A stretch of 64,000 nt of DNA from Cololabis saira (lineage: Eukaryota > Chordata > Actinopteri > Beloniformes > Belonidae), in assembly GCF_033807715.1 (NCBI RefSeq), contig NC_084587.1, positions 11,453,916 to 11,517,915 on the forward strand. The letters run 5' to 3'. Every line of letters starts with the position of its first letter. Position 1 is the first letter of the stretch. The notes below the pieces were generated by a model, which was not told the DNA's origin, searched no databases, and saw only the letters and a program-made list of their open reading frames with translations. Shown here in pieces: positions 1 through 9,884 of this stretch. Both the position numbers and the translations under genes were made by a program.

Positions 1-289
1 AGTGATCCATGTTACTTATCCTCTGAAGGACAGAGTCATATTGATAAGTTCAGAAAACTGTTTTTTATTGTTGTGTTTTGATGTATTTGATGTAAGCCCA
101 GTGGATATTTAAAGCTTACAGAAGGCTGCATTTAACTGCTGCTATGTCATTCCTGCAGTATTTCTGCAGGTGTTTTGGTCAGTGTTATTATTTGTAATAT
201 ATTATATTATTTGTAATCAGCACAAATTATCTGTCCCCATATGATAAAATCACCATCCCCCCTGATTTTTTTTTACAACTCGAGTACTG
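1..289 (-). mobile_element. hAT-type nonautonomous element, truncated by window start
   Basis: This stretch is an inverted, closely matching copy of the start of the complete element at 49358-50094. The match begins at the window edge and ends at 289 with the terminus CAACTCGAGTACTG. The complete copy has 14-bp terminal repeats and an 8-bp TSD, which is why this one is called hAT-type. The missing end lies before the window, so its own TSD cannot be checked. Confidence 0.75.
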
Positions 290-469
290 GCTACAGTAAT
301 TGTCATTTCAGCTCTGGCAGCACTACAGTAGTTATGGGAGTCGTCTTGGTAAAAACTTTGGGCAGATTTGATCAGAACAAATGTAAAAAATTATTTTCAC
401 GATGAGCGTGTTTCACCTACTTGCCCATTTTTGAATATATGCAGAATGACGGTTCAGAAGCCCACTTAA

Positions 470-991
470 AGGAGCTGTATGTAAGAGCAATAATAAAACG
501 AATCATAAAATGACCCCGATATGTCAACAGACATTTAAAAATCATGTTCATTTCAAATACTTATGTCACTGACAACAGCACTCAAGCCAGGATATTCCAG
601 TTTAAAAAGAGGAGTTGCAGCCCTCAACTGATGTTTGTGTTGTCATTTTTTGTTTTGGCCTGAAGCTCCACCCTCCACCTATCTCCCAATCACCAAGTCA
701 GTATTGTTTCTGAAGCTCCACCCTCCACCTATCTCCCAATCACCAAGTCAGTATTGTTTCTGAAGCTCCACCCTCCACCTAACTCCCAATCACCAAGTCA
801 GTATTGTTTCGGCATCCGGGTTGCCAGCTCGGCTCTAATTATGGCAGCCATGGCAGCCTACGTTCCTGCTGCATTCTGCAGCCTACCTGGCAACCTCTGG
901 TCGGGGGGAGGAGGGGGAGGGTACACGCCGCTCAACAATATTTTGAAAGTGACTGCAGTACCAGTTTTGACCATTTCTTACAGACGGCTCT
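470..991 (+). mobile_element. TTAA-flanked MITE (piggyBac-like), family A, copy 1
   Basis: The element is bounded by TTAA at 466-469 and 992-995. Its ends are imperfect inverted repeats (AGGAGCTGTATGTAAGA at the left, matching AGAGCCGTCTGTAAGA read from the right). A second copy at 62550-63172 in the opposite orientation is also exactly TTAA-bounded, which confirms the borders. A TTAA duplication is characteristic of the piggyBac superfamily. No transposase is encoded. Short open frames inside it (for example 754-1041) recur in the second copy only because the DNA is conserved. It contains three 50-bp tandem units. Confidence 0.8.
661..810. repeat. 50-bp tandem repeat, three copies
   Basis: Three head-to-tail 50-bp units start at 661, 711 and 761, each opening with TGAAGCTCCACCCTCC. 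The third differs by one base (AACTCCC for ATCTCCC). The sister element at 62550-63172 has five units, so the repeat number varies between element copies. Confidence 0.95.
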
Positions 992-995
992 TTAA

Positions 996-2303
996 AAAAA
1001 CCCATTGGGGTTTTGCTCAGTTCTTTTTGCACCATCTATAAGACCCTAGTGGTAACACATAGTATTAGAAAGCATGTTAGGCCACCCTGCTCATTAACAG
1101 TATTGTCAGTTCTTTCTTTTTTTTTCTTAGATCTATATGCCTACGTGATGAGATTCACCGTTGCTACATAGAGGCTTTAACCTGCCAATGACATCTAAGG
1201 CTGTAAACGGAGACGCCGAACTTGAGTCGAACTTGAACGTCAGTTTGTGAACACGAAGGTGGCAAGTTCCACAAAAGCCGTCGTTTAAATTATAATTGTA
1301 TTTCTATACACGAGGTGAACTTAAACTGGAGTGGAAGGAAAATGAAAGCAGGAGGTTGGATCTGCTCCCACACAACCTGTTTAACTTACTAGGGACAAAA
1401 GTGTGTAATGAAGCATATAATGCCCTACACTGGACATCTCTACAGCCTGTTTTATCTTCTCCACTGCAGTCAGCCAAGGCAGATTATTCTGTGTACACTT
1501 TCACAATTACTTTTTAATCTGCATTAGTGAATTAACATAATGACTGACAGTGGAACAGAAAGCTTATTTGTTTAGTCTCAGAAGTTCCTGCTTGAACCAA
1601 AGTTCCCAGACGGCGCTTTACTTTGGTTTGACTCGAGAGGAAGACACAAAGGAGGCCATCAAAACCAAACGCAACTCATTTGGTGATTTAATTTCATGAA
1701 ATGTCACACAAAACACCTCAATATATGATGCAAGTCTTTCTCATAAATAAGAGTTATTTCAGACTTGCATGTGCCCTGGATATTGTTATTCTCCATCGAC
1801 CTGGCGGGGCTGAAATGTAGCAGCCAGATACTTCAGTCTCTCTTTTGTAATTTACCCTACTTTAGGTTGGTTTCTATGGTTGCTATGGCCACACACAGAC
1901 TAATGGTGATGGCAAGTTGAAAAAGGTCATTCATTGTAAACTGTGAAGGCAGCAGACGCCTCTCAGCTTCAGTGCAGGCAGCTGAGACAGCCTTTCATTT
2001 TAACCACATGGTTCTTTCAACATATGAACTTTAGAGAAAACCTTTTATGTTAAAGTTTAGAGATCACAGCACATCTGTACAAATAGGCTTATACTGTATG
2101 TCAGTTCAGTATAAAAGTTCTATTTGTCAGCTACAACAAAAAAATAAATAAAATCATGGTCATGATCAATTTGATGCTTGCAATAAGTTTCAGTGGGAGA
2201 AAAAAAGTGAAATGAAAGAAACTCAATTTCGAAGAAATATCTTCATCCACACGGAACAAATGCCAACACTGCAATTGTCCTTGAGGAGGCAATGCAGTGA
2301 GTT
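996..2303. other. No gene or repeat recognised
   Basis: About 1.3 kb of AT-rich DNA between two mobile elements. Only short open frames without recognisable motifs are present. A spliced exon or conserved non-coding element cannot be ruled out by eye. Confidence 0.5.
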
Positions 2304-2831
2304 TACAGGACTGTTTCAGAAAATTAGAATATTGTGATAAAGTCCTTTATTTTCTGTAATGCAAAAATGTCATACATTCTGGATTAATTACAAATCAACT
2401 GAAATATTGCAAGCCTTTTATTATTTTAATATTGCTGATCATGGCTTACAGCTTAAGAAAACTCAAATATCCTATCTCAAAAAAATTGAATATTCTGGGA
2501 ATCTTAATCTTAAAGGTATTGTGACATCTTTTTTAACATGCTTTTAACACTATTAAAAGTCTTGGCCAACATCCCTCAAATGTGTCTAAAAGGGTGTAAC
2601 AAGAAAAACTTCACTCTAGTACTCTATTCCTGGCTTTTTATGACGGTGTTTTTTTGCGCCGGGAAAAACGCGTCCTTTTCCCCCTTTCCTGTCAATCATT
2701 GCCCCGCTCCTCCTCCAAACCTCCTCCAACCCAACTGCTACACACTCGTGCCGTCTCCACACACACGCGCGCACACCGAACCACAAACACCCACACACAC
2801 AGCCCAGACAGGGCGACTACAGCCCGGGGAT

Positions 2832-2886
2832 GAAGTCCGTGACCAGAGGACTCGACTGGAAGTCGAGTCCTCTGGTCACGGACTTC
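2832..2886. repeat. Perfect 25-bp inverted repeat with 5-nt loop
   Basis: Arms 2832-2856 and 2862-2886 are exact reverse complements and start with GAAGTCCGTGACCAGAGG. The loop is TGGAA. It lies inside the TTAA element at 2514-3477 and could form a stable hairpin. Confidence 0.95.
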
Positions 2887-3099
2887 TAACAGCGGCGTCG
2901 GAGAGTTAAGCCGGGAGCGACAGGCGAAGCATGCACGGAAAAGCAGCACGGCGAAGTAGTCCACCGCAAACAATCATAAAAATAAAGGCATGCAAGCAGC
3001 AGTGTCCCCTTATCTTAAGTCCAGTCAGTGGCCGCGGGTCTTCTTAGCTGTTTTCCTCCGGTGATTAGAACAAAAGACGCTCTAAACAGCTCCGTGTTA

Positions 3100-3230
3100 A
3101 GCCTGATTTATGGTTCCGCGTTAAATCGACGCAGAGCCTACGCCGTAGGGTTCAGCGTACGGTGCGCGTCGCCGCGTAACCCTACGCCGTAGGCTCTGCG
3201 TCGGTGTAACGCGGAACCATAAATCAGCCT
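3100..3230. mobile_element. PIF/Harbinger-like foldback MITE
   Basis: This 131-bp element has ends AGCCTGATTTATGGTTCCGC and its near-exact complement. It is flanked by TTA at 3097-3099 and 3231-3233, the three-base TWA-type duplication typical of PIF/Harbinger. Inner arms 3127-3150 and 3180-3203 are a perfect 24-bp inverted repeat. Relatives occur at 37519-37605 and 53882-54003, and a half copy ends near 21960. Confidence 0.8.
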
Positions 3231-3288
3231 TTATGGTGTGCTGGAGAGGAGAGGAGACAGGGAGCTGGGTGGAGGGGGCGGTGATTTA

Positions 3289-3312
3289 GCGGATCGTTAC
3301 GTAACGATCCGC
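3289..3312. repeat. Perfect 24-bp palindrome with GTTACGTAAC core
   Basis: Bases 3289-3312 are a perfect palindrome around GTTACGTAAC. The core fits the known PAR-bZIP/NFIL3-type consensus RTTAYGTAAY. A 22-bp palindrome with the same TCGTTACGTAACGA centre occurs at 36894-36915 in a different TTAA element. Regulatory use is inference only. Confidence 0.85.
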
Positions 3313-3640
3313 CACCAAACCAGATGCGCCGTTTTTGCATAGTTAGGCGGAAAATCCCAGAAAGCACACAATACACTGAATGTTAAAAGTTTGTTGTTTT
3401 TTGGGTGTAATTGATGTCAAGACACCCAGCAAAACACAAAAAATCAAGAAAAATGTGTTTTTCATGTCACAATACCTTTAAGCTGTAAACCATAATCAGC
3501 TATATTAAAATAATAAAAGGCTTGCAATATTTCAGTTGATTTGTAATGAATCCAGAATGTATGACATTTTAGTTTTTTTAATTGCATTACAGAAAATAAA
3601 GAACTTTATCACAATATTCTAATTTTCTGAGACAGTTCTG

Positions 3641-5506
3641 TATGTAGCTTCCTGCACACCATTTTGTATGCGTATTGTCGATACAAGTCTGCTTGTCGCT
3701 CTGCCTATGATGCGTCGTGTCTCTGATTGGTCGCACGCCTCTCCAATAGCACAGAGAAGCCCTTATATTTTGCATTTACTAGAAAATCGAAGTCAAATTT
3801 CAAGGAAGTGGGCTGTTTATGTCAAAGAGGAAAAGGATTTCGATGACCAGCCGGGCAAGTATCAGGCCGCACTACATGGTTCCACATCTTCAAAGGCACT
3901 ACTGATACCAACCGATGCATGTGGGATTTGCTGCATCATGCTGACATATAGATCATGTCTTTTTCTTCAGAGGTCCTAGTTATTTCAGTGAGACAAGGCC
4001 TTGCCACATTTTGTAAGTATTACAATAGCATGACGTGGTGGTAAAAGTCTGAAAGTCAATGCCACCTTCAGATAAATACGACATGAGAAAATATGACAGA
4101 GGGATGGGGATGTGGTTTGCTGTGAAAATCTTGGCTTGATTATTGAATCGCTTGATGGAAGAAAGATGCACTTTAAGCGCTGGATTAATATAGCATGATC
4201 CGACACTTTATCCTCCCCGATTAGAAGGTCAACGTTATTCATAAAGCATGAACGAATGTCTAAAACTCACCGAGACCTACGGCGAACGTCTTATGATAAG
4301 AGCGCAAACCTCTGTCAGTTGTCGGAGCTGAAGAGACGAGAATATTCTCAGAGCAGACAGGAGTCTTAATGAGCTCAACGGGATGCTCTGCAGGCGGCCT
4401 TGCACACTCTGCAACACCTTATGACTAATGTATGGGAGAGGAGGTTGAACAGTGCCGGGGTGCCCTGCATGTAAATGATCAATTTAATTGAAGAGTTGTT
4501 AATGGAATCAATTAAATAAATCTTGTGTTTAGAGGTAAGAGCCCCCCCCACCCCATTCTAGTTTTTTTTTACTGTGTGTTAACTTAAGGGATGAGTAGAA
4601 GCTTTGTTCTGTTACCTGTTAACACATTAAACAGTAAGTATGTTGACGATTAAGGACACTTTTCTGTATCAGTAAAATCTGTCAAGGAACAAAGGCTCGT
4701 CAGGTTTGCTGCACTGCTTTTCCGTCTTGGCAGCACACCTCAATGAACTGCTCGTCCATTCAACGTCTTATACTGCTCGTTTGAGCCTGAAAGTGCTAGC
4801 AATCATTGTCAAATGGCTTTATTGGAACCATTGATCCTACCTGATGCTGCACATTGTGCTCGACACAGACTCCATTAAAGCATCGGAGAGCACTGTTAAG
4901 GACAAAAAAATAAAACCAAAGGACTTAACGGATGCAATTTGCATGAAGTGATATAGTTTTAATAGAACCACCGACTTGAGATTGCTTTGGGAATTGAGGG
5001 CAGGAATGAGGATAGAGAAGCAGACGTACAGGGATCCCGGAACGGAGCTCCATTCTCGTATTTCTCAATCAGCTGTGGATCCGTTTCTTTTTCTGATGGA
5101 GAGGATGTTATTCGTCTTTTTTATGATGACTGAAAAGAGAAAGTCCTTGATAAAGTGAGAGAGCTGCTACTTGAAATACATCCTTTAACCAAGTCTAAAA
5201 ATTCTGGTACACATTTTAAAGCACCACAATGCAAAAGTACAGATGCAGTTCTAGGATTTTGAACCCTCGTCTTTTTCCTTTTAACAGTTTGCACATCAGT
5301 AGTCTACTTGTATGAGCTCATGACATCTGCAACTGGAAGGAAATCCCTGTACAAATGATTCTTTTTATAGACTTTTTGTGATTTTGGTTTGTTTCTCAGT
5401 GAAGTTTCAGCTCCTCAGTATCATTACTTGCTCCATTTCCAGGTCACAGTAAACATTTGATAGGAGCTGATATCTGTATGAAAATCTTGAGCCATGTCAA
5501 TGTTAC
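3641..5506. other. No gene or repeat recognised
   Basis: About 1.9 kb without a recognised mobile element or convincing reading frame. A C-run and T-run at 4542-4570 are the only simple sequence noted. Confidence 0.5.
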
Positions 5507-5514
5507 ACCAGAAC

Positions 5515-5908
5515 TAGGGCTGTGCGATTAATCGATTTTAAATCTAAATCGGATTTATTAATCAAGACGATGTTAGGGGAAAAAAAAGGAAAATCGGAAA
5601 ATCGATTTTCCTTTTTTGCAGCTGGCTGCATTACAGACAGAGCTCGTCTAGTCATCTTTGTTTGGTCAAGAAAATTGTAATTGTTGTCACTTTACTAAAC
5701 TCAAGGAGGATTTACAGTATCTTTCAATTGCACTTCATTCCCAATAGGGAAATTTGTTTGCTATTTTTCTTTAAAAATAAAGATAAAATATTTGAAACAA
5801 TTTATTCCATTGTCTTTTGTAGTTTTACCAAAAAAATCGAAATCGAAAATCGTGTTTTCAGAGAAAAAAAATCTGGATTGTATTTTTGTCCAAAATTGCC
5901 CAGCCCTA
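5515..5908 (+). mobile_element. hAT MITE (394 bp), copy 1
   Basis: Ends are TAGGGCTGTGCGATT and the complement of TAGGGCTGGGCAATTT. An exact 8-bp duplication ACCAGAAC flanks it (5507-5514 and 5909-5916), diagnostic of hAT-type insertion. A sister copy lies inverted at 19563-19953 with a different 8-bp TSD. It has no transposase gene. Confidence 0.9.
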
Positions 5909-5916
5909 ACCAGAAC

Positions 5917-7218
5917 TTAGACAAAACTTAAAGAAGGAGAACGGGACTGAGGGGGAAAAAAAGTGCAACGACAGATTCTCTACCTCGGGAGCGTGACCGG
6001 CACCACAGATCAATACACACACACAGTTGGGGCCACTTATGTTTTGGAGTGACTGTTGAAAACTCAAATTGGCACAAATCTATAAGGGATCACTGAGTCA
6101 AGAAGACTTCATTAACAAGTGAACAACCGCTCTGCCCCAGTTCTATCTCTTGTGGGAAGGGGAAGGTTAATGAGAGGATGCATATTGGTCAGGTTGTCAA
6201 CAACGGGGTGGGAATTCAACCTCATCTGGTCTATAATTGCATAAATTGTCGTAGAACAGAGTTGTTTTGCTTATTTTTGCTCTCCTTTCAAGTCATGTTA
6301 TGATTTCACATGAACCACTGTTTATTGCACACTAGCTACACAAAGAGCCACACAGATTTCTAAAGGCTTCCAAGTCACCCACAAGCTTTAGTAAATTAAA
6401 GGCATTGGAAGCAACTTATAGGCTGAATCTGTTTTTGTGAAGTGTCTCATTCAAAAGCTGCAAAAATTTAAACTCACAGTCCAGCGAAGGTGTGGATTTT
6501 GGAAAGAGACGGAATGAGCTTACATTCATCTCCAATGGTGGACGCATAAAGGCTGTGCTACGGGGAGCTCACACGCTGGGTTATCGTGTCCTACCAGTCG
6601 GTGCTGTGGCTCTTCATTGGGATTCCTCCCAGTGGGAATGGCTGCTAATCCCAAGGAGAGATAGGCTTTGATCTGCAAGGGTATGTTTTGTGATATGAGC
6701 AGAGGCAGTCTTTAGTTAGCAAGAAATGCTGTTAGCAGAAAAAAAAAAGAAAGAAGCAGGAATGAAGAGGATATAGATTTGTAAAAGCAGAATTGGGCCA
6801 CGGCAGGACCATTACATGGCCATGTGCAGCTGTATTACTCTTTGAACAATCTGCCCTCAACATAACCCGTTTTCATCGTCTGCATTGGTGCCAGTATTTA
6901 TTCATTCTTTGCTTTTCAGCAGTGGCAGTATTCTCTTGAAGATGAAATCCATTAAGCTGAGAGACATTAAAGAGTTTTGCCAGTACCAGCACTTAAATGT
7001 TCAAGGTCCCTCTTATTCTAACAGTTCAGACAACTGTTTTGGAATGTACAGTACTACGGATCTGACATGTAAAACCAGATCCGTATTAAAAAATAAAATA
7101 AAGTTTGTGGAACAAATCATGAAATACCTTTGCACAATGAAATCATACTCAAAGTTAATGTAAGAATGACTGATTATCATTTATATTTTTATTTAAATAT
7201 ATTTTTTCCCATACCTAA
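5917..7218. other. No gene or repeat recognised
   Basis: About 1.3 kb of apparently unique DNA. A 92-codon open frame at 6885-7163 has no recognisable motif and normal noncoding composition. Confidence 0.5.
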
Positions 7219-7939
7219 GACCTAATTCTCCTATCCTTCTTTCCTCCTGCTCTCTCCTTCCTTCTTCGCTTCCTCTTTCCTTCCTTCCTTCCTTCCTTCC
7301 GTCCTTCCTTCCTTCCTTCCTTCCTTCCTTCCTTCCTTCCTTCCTTCCTTCCTTCCTTCCTTCCTTCCTTCCTTCCTTCCTTCCTTCCTTGTTTCCTTCC
7401 TTCCTTCCTTGTTTTCTTCCTTCCTTCCTTCCTTCCTTCCTTCCTTCCTTCCTTCCTTCCTTCCTTCCTTCCTTCCTTCCTTCCTTCCTTGTTTCCTTCC
7501 TTCCTTCTTCCCTCCCTTCCTTCTTTTCTCCCTTCCTTTTCTCCCATCCTCTCTTCCTTATTTTCTCCCTTCCTTATTTTCTTCCTTCCTTCCTTCCTTC
7601 CTTCCTTCCTTCCTTCCTTCCTTCCTTCCTTCCTTCCTTCCTTCCTTCCTTCCTTCCTTCCTTCCTTCCTTCCTTCCTTCTTCCTGCTCTCTCCTTCCTT
7701 CTCCCCTTCCTCTTTTTTCCCTTCCTTCCTTCTTTCCTTGTTTTCTCCCTTCCTTCCTTCCTTCCTTCCTTCCTTCCTTCCTTCCTTCCTTCCTTCCTTC
7801 CTTCCTTCCTTCCTTCCTTCCTTCCTTCCTTCTATTCTCCCTTCCTTCCTTCTCTCTTTCATTCTTTTCATTATTCCTTCCTTCCTTCTTTCCTCCCTTC
7901 TTCTCTTCCTCCTTCCTTGACCTGAAGACAGCACAAGTG
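7219..7939. mobile_element. CCTT-microsatellite transposon copy, left end lost
   Basis: A CCTT tract of about 650 bp with interruptions (GTTT, CTCCC, TTATTT) is flanked by the same unique sequences as the element at 13277-13871: GACCTAATTCTCCT on the left and GAAGACAGCACAAGTG on the right, ending at TTAA 7940-7943. The left terminal repeat seen in the sister is missing. The long open frames across the tract (for example 7215-7934 minus) encode only KEGR or PSFL low-complexity sequence and are not genes. Confidence 0.75.
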
Positions 7940-7943
7940 TTAA

Positions 7944-9167
7944 GGTATCTAAACAAAATACTGAGCCTTTTCACATCAGAAGATGTGTTCCCTGGATGAG
8001 AGTTCAGAACATGTGGACACCTGGATCTGCATTACCAGCTAACAAACATAGGCTATCCTCTCATAAAATCCTCCAGCAAACCAGATTCAACCTTGGCCTG
8101 GGAGCAAAAACACATACCTGCCACAGGGCTATCACTGCTGAACACCACACCATGGCGATGGGGGAGGTGCACCAACAATGAGAAAGAGCAGGCGAACGCT
8201 GTAGGACGACCCAGCCGCGGGGTTGCTGGATTACAAAGGACAGCAGAGAAACTTAGATGGAGGAATCCTTCATCAGCCAAGCGGACAAATCAATGGCCAA
8301 ACCCTCAGTACCTGACTTACAATCACTGAGCACAACCAGGGTCTGGAAAATGTGAAATGTTCTCAGTTTCTCTTTTTCGTTTAGTGTTTACAATTCTGAA
8401 ACCAATGTAAAATCAGTCCTGCATCAATCAAAAGCAGGGAGGCAGGACATAAATTTACATTAATACAAATATATTTTACTTGTGCTGGAGGTGGCGAGCA
8501 CAAAATTACATCATTCTTTTCTCACAGCTTCCGTCTGGGCAGAACCTTTTTCCCGCTTGGTTTGCGAGAACTGGTTTATCAGAAATATTAACTGGGTGTG
8601 GTTAATGCTGGTGCAGAAGTTAGTTCTGCAACTAATACCCCCCACTCCACCCCATTTCCTCAGCAATCACGAATGATAACAAATCTTCCTCCTCCTCTTC
8701 AAACATGTTGTTCTCATCCTCCTCCTTCATTAACTCAAAATCTTTCATCTCTGTCACTGTCACCATGTGGTCCATGTTTTTCTGTCACGCTATGTAGGGT
8801 TGCCAACTTTGGGCCTCTTTTTTTTTTTTTTGGAAAGTTCTTCTAAAATATCAGCAGATATGCAGATTTTTTTAGGGCTTGTTCAGAGCTGTGTCTCGTT
8901 TCAGGCATGAACATATCTGCTGCCTCTCCTCCCTGTGTAGAATCTTTATGCGCAGCATCGAGCCGACGTGACCACACTGCAAATATAACCAAACTTTGGG
9001 AGCGGAAAGCGTAAACAAATCACTGCAGCGCCTGTCGGCTCATTGCGTAGACATTTAAATCTCACACAGTGCACTATATCTACTGTACACACTATACATG
9101 CCACACATCCTTACTTCTAAATGCAGTGTGACATTAAACAGTGTTTGTCACTGCTTTAGCCTACTAA
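7944..9167. other. No gene recognised; possible old hAT end
   Basis: Mostly unassigned sequence. At about 8806 TAGGGTTGCCAACTTTGGG resembles a hAT terminus (compare 31999) but no partner end or TSD was found. Confidence 0.4.
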
Positions 9168-9248
9168 TACAGTTGAAACCAGAAGTTTACATACACTGTG
9201 TAAAAAGACACATGTTTTTTCTCACTGTCTGAAGTCAAAGCAGACCAA

Positions 9249-9532
9249 GGCCCTGTCCCAATACACCCACTTCCCCTACTTTTCAGCCCTACCCCTAAAT
9301 TTTACGCATTCCTGTGAGGGTAGTGGTGTCCCAGTTCCTCTTTCCACCTAGGGGGAGTGCTGAAAACGAGGGGTAGTGGACATGAATCTGGCGGTGGTGC
9401 TGAAAGTAGGAGTAGTGGGTGTATTGGGACAGGGCCCTGGGAAGATTTCAAGTGCCCTAAAATCTGTGGCTTCTTTTTTTAGGGGTAGTGGTAGTGAGGG
9501 AGGGCTAGTAGGGGGTGTATTGGGATTGGCCC
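9249..9532. mobile_element. Palindromic MITE inside the Tc1 terminal region
   Basis: GGCCCTGTCCCAATACACCC opens the element at 9249. Its inverse recurs at about 9418-9439 and again, slightly diverged, at the right end (about 9512-9532), giving a tandem or compound structure. Flanks CAA (9246-9248) and TAA (9533-9535) fit a decayed three-base TSD, so PIF/Harbinger-like is possible. The surrounding Tc1 sequence continues on both sides. Confidence 0.6.
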
Positions 9533-9626
9533 TAAACTTCTCCTGTTTCAGGTCAGTCAGGATTACCAAAGTGATTTAATTTTGCTAAATGCCATAATAA
9601 TTAGAGATACAATTTCTTAGAGAATT

Positions 9627-9884
9627 TTATATTTCTTTCTTCGAGGTCAAAATTTTACATACATCATAACACATAGTACATAACTCAGTCAAGTTTGTCA
9701 GATCTGCCCACAAATTTTCGATGGGATTCAGATCAGGGTTTTGTGATGGCCATTCCAAGACATTGACTTTGTTGTCGTCAAGCCACGTCTTAACTATGTT
9801 GGCAGTATGCTTAGGATTATTGTCTATTTGGAAGACCCACTTGCGCCCAGGTTTTAGCTTCCTGGTTGATGTCTTGACATTCAA
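9627..9884 (-). pseudogene. Tc1 transposase, C-terminal part (broken)
   Basis: The minus-strand frame contains [19 protein letters not shown], then [20 protein letters not shown] and PIENLWADL. These are the second catalytic aspartate region and the DPN-type/ENLW segment of Tc1/mariner DDE transposases. It continues directly from the fragment upstream of the LINE (12387-12655) once the 2.5-kb insertion is set aside. It then loses similarity, so the C-terminus is degraded. The protein would catalyse cut-and-paste transposition if whole, but here the N-terminal DNA-binding region is absent and the frame is interrupted. Confidence 0.85.

Larger units (their letters stand above)
2514..3477. mobile_element. 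TTAA-flanked (piggyBac-like) nonautonomous element nested in the Tc1-like MITE
   Basis: TTAA occurs at 2510-2513 and 3478-3481. The ends are inverted copies of AAGGTATTGTGACAT. Joining the flanks at TTAA gives back a continuous Tc1-like MITE, which supports the nesting. The interior carries a perfect 25-bp inverted repeat (2832-2886), a Harbinger-like foldback (3100-3230) and a 24-bp palindrome (3289-3312). A CA-rich tract lies at about 2755-2805. No intact gene is seen. Confidence 0.75.
2306..3640. mobile_element. Tc1/mariner-like palindromic MITE, split by a nested insertion
   Basis: Long inverted arms (about 2306-2510 and 3478-3640) begin with CAGGACTGTTTCAGAAAATT and CAGAACTGTCTCAGAAAATT, read inwards from either side. 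The element is bounded by TA at 2304-2305 and 3641-3642, the duplication expected for Tc1/mariner. Without the nested TTAA element it would be only about 370 bp and near-palindromic. No transposase is encoded. Confidence 0.75.

Noticed and set aside
754..1041. Open frame conserved between 754-1041 and 62546-62788
   Set aside because: The similarity follows from two copies of one TTAA MITE. The frame runs through the 50-bp repeat and the terminal repeat and has no protein features.
7215..7934. 239-codon minus-strand and 178-196-codon plus-strand open frames
   Set aside because: They are translations of the CCTT/AAGG microsatellite (KEGR and PSFL repeats) and have no complexity or start context typical of a gene.
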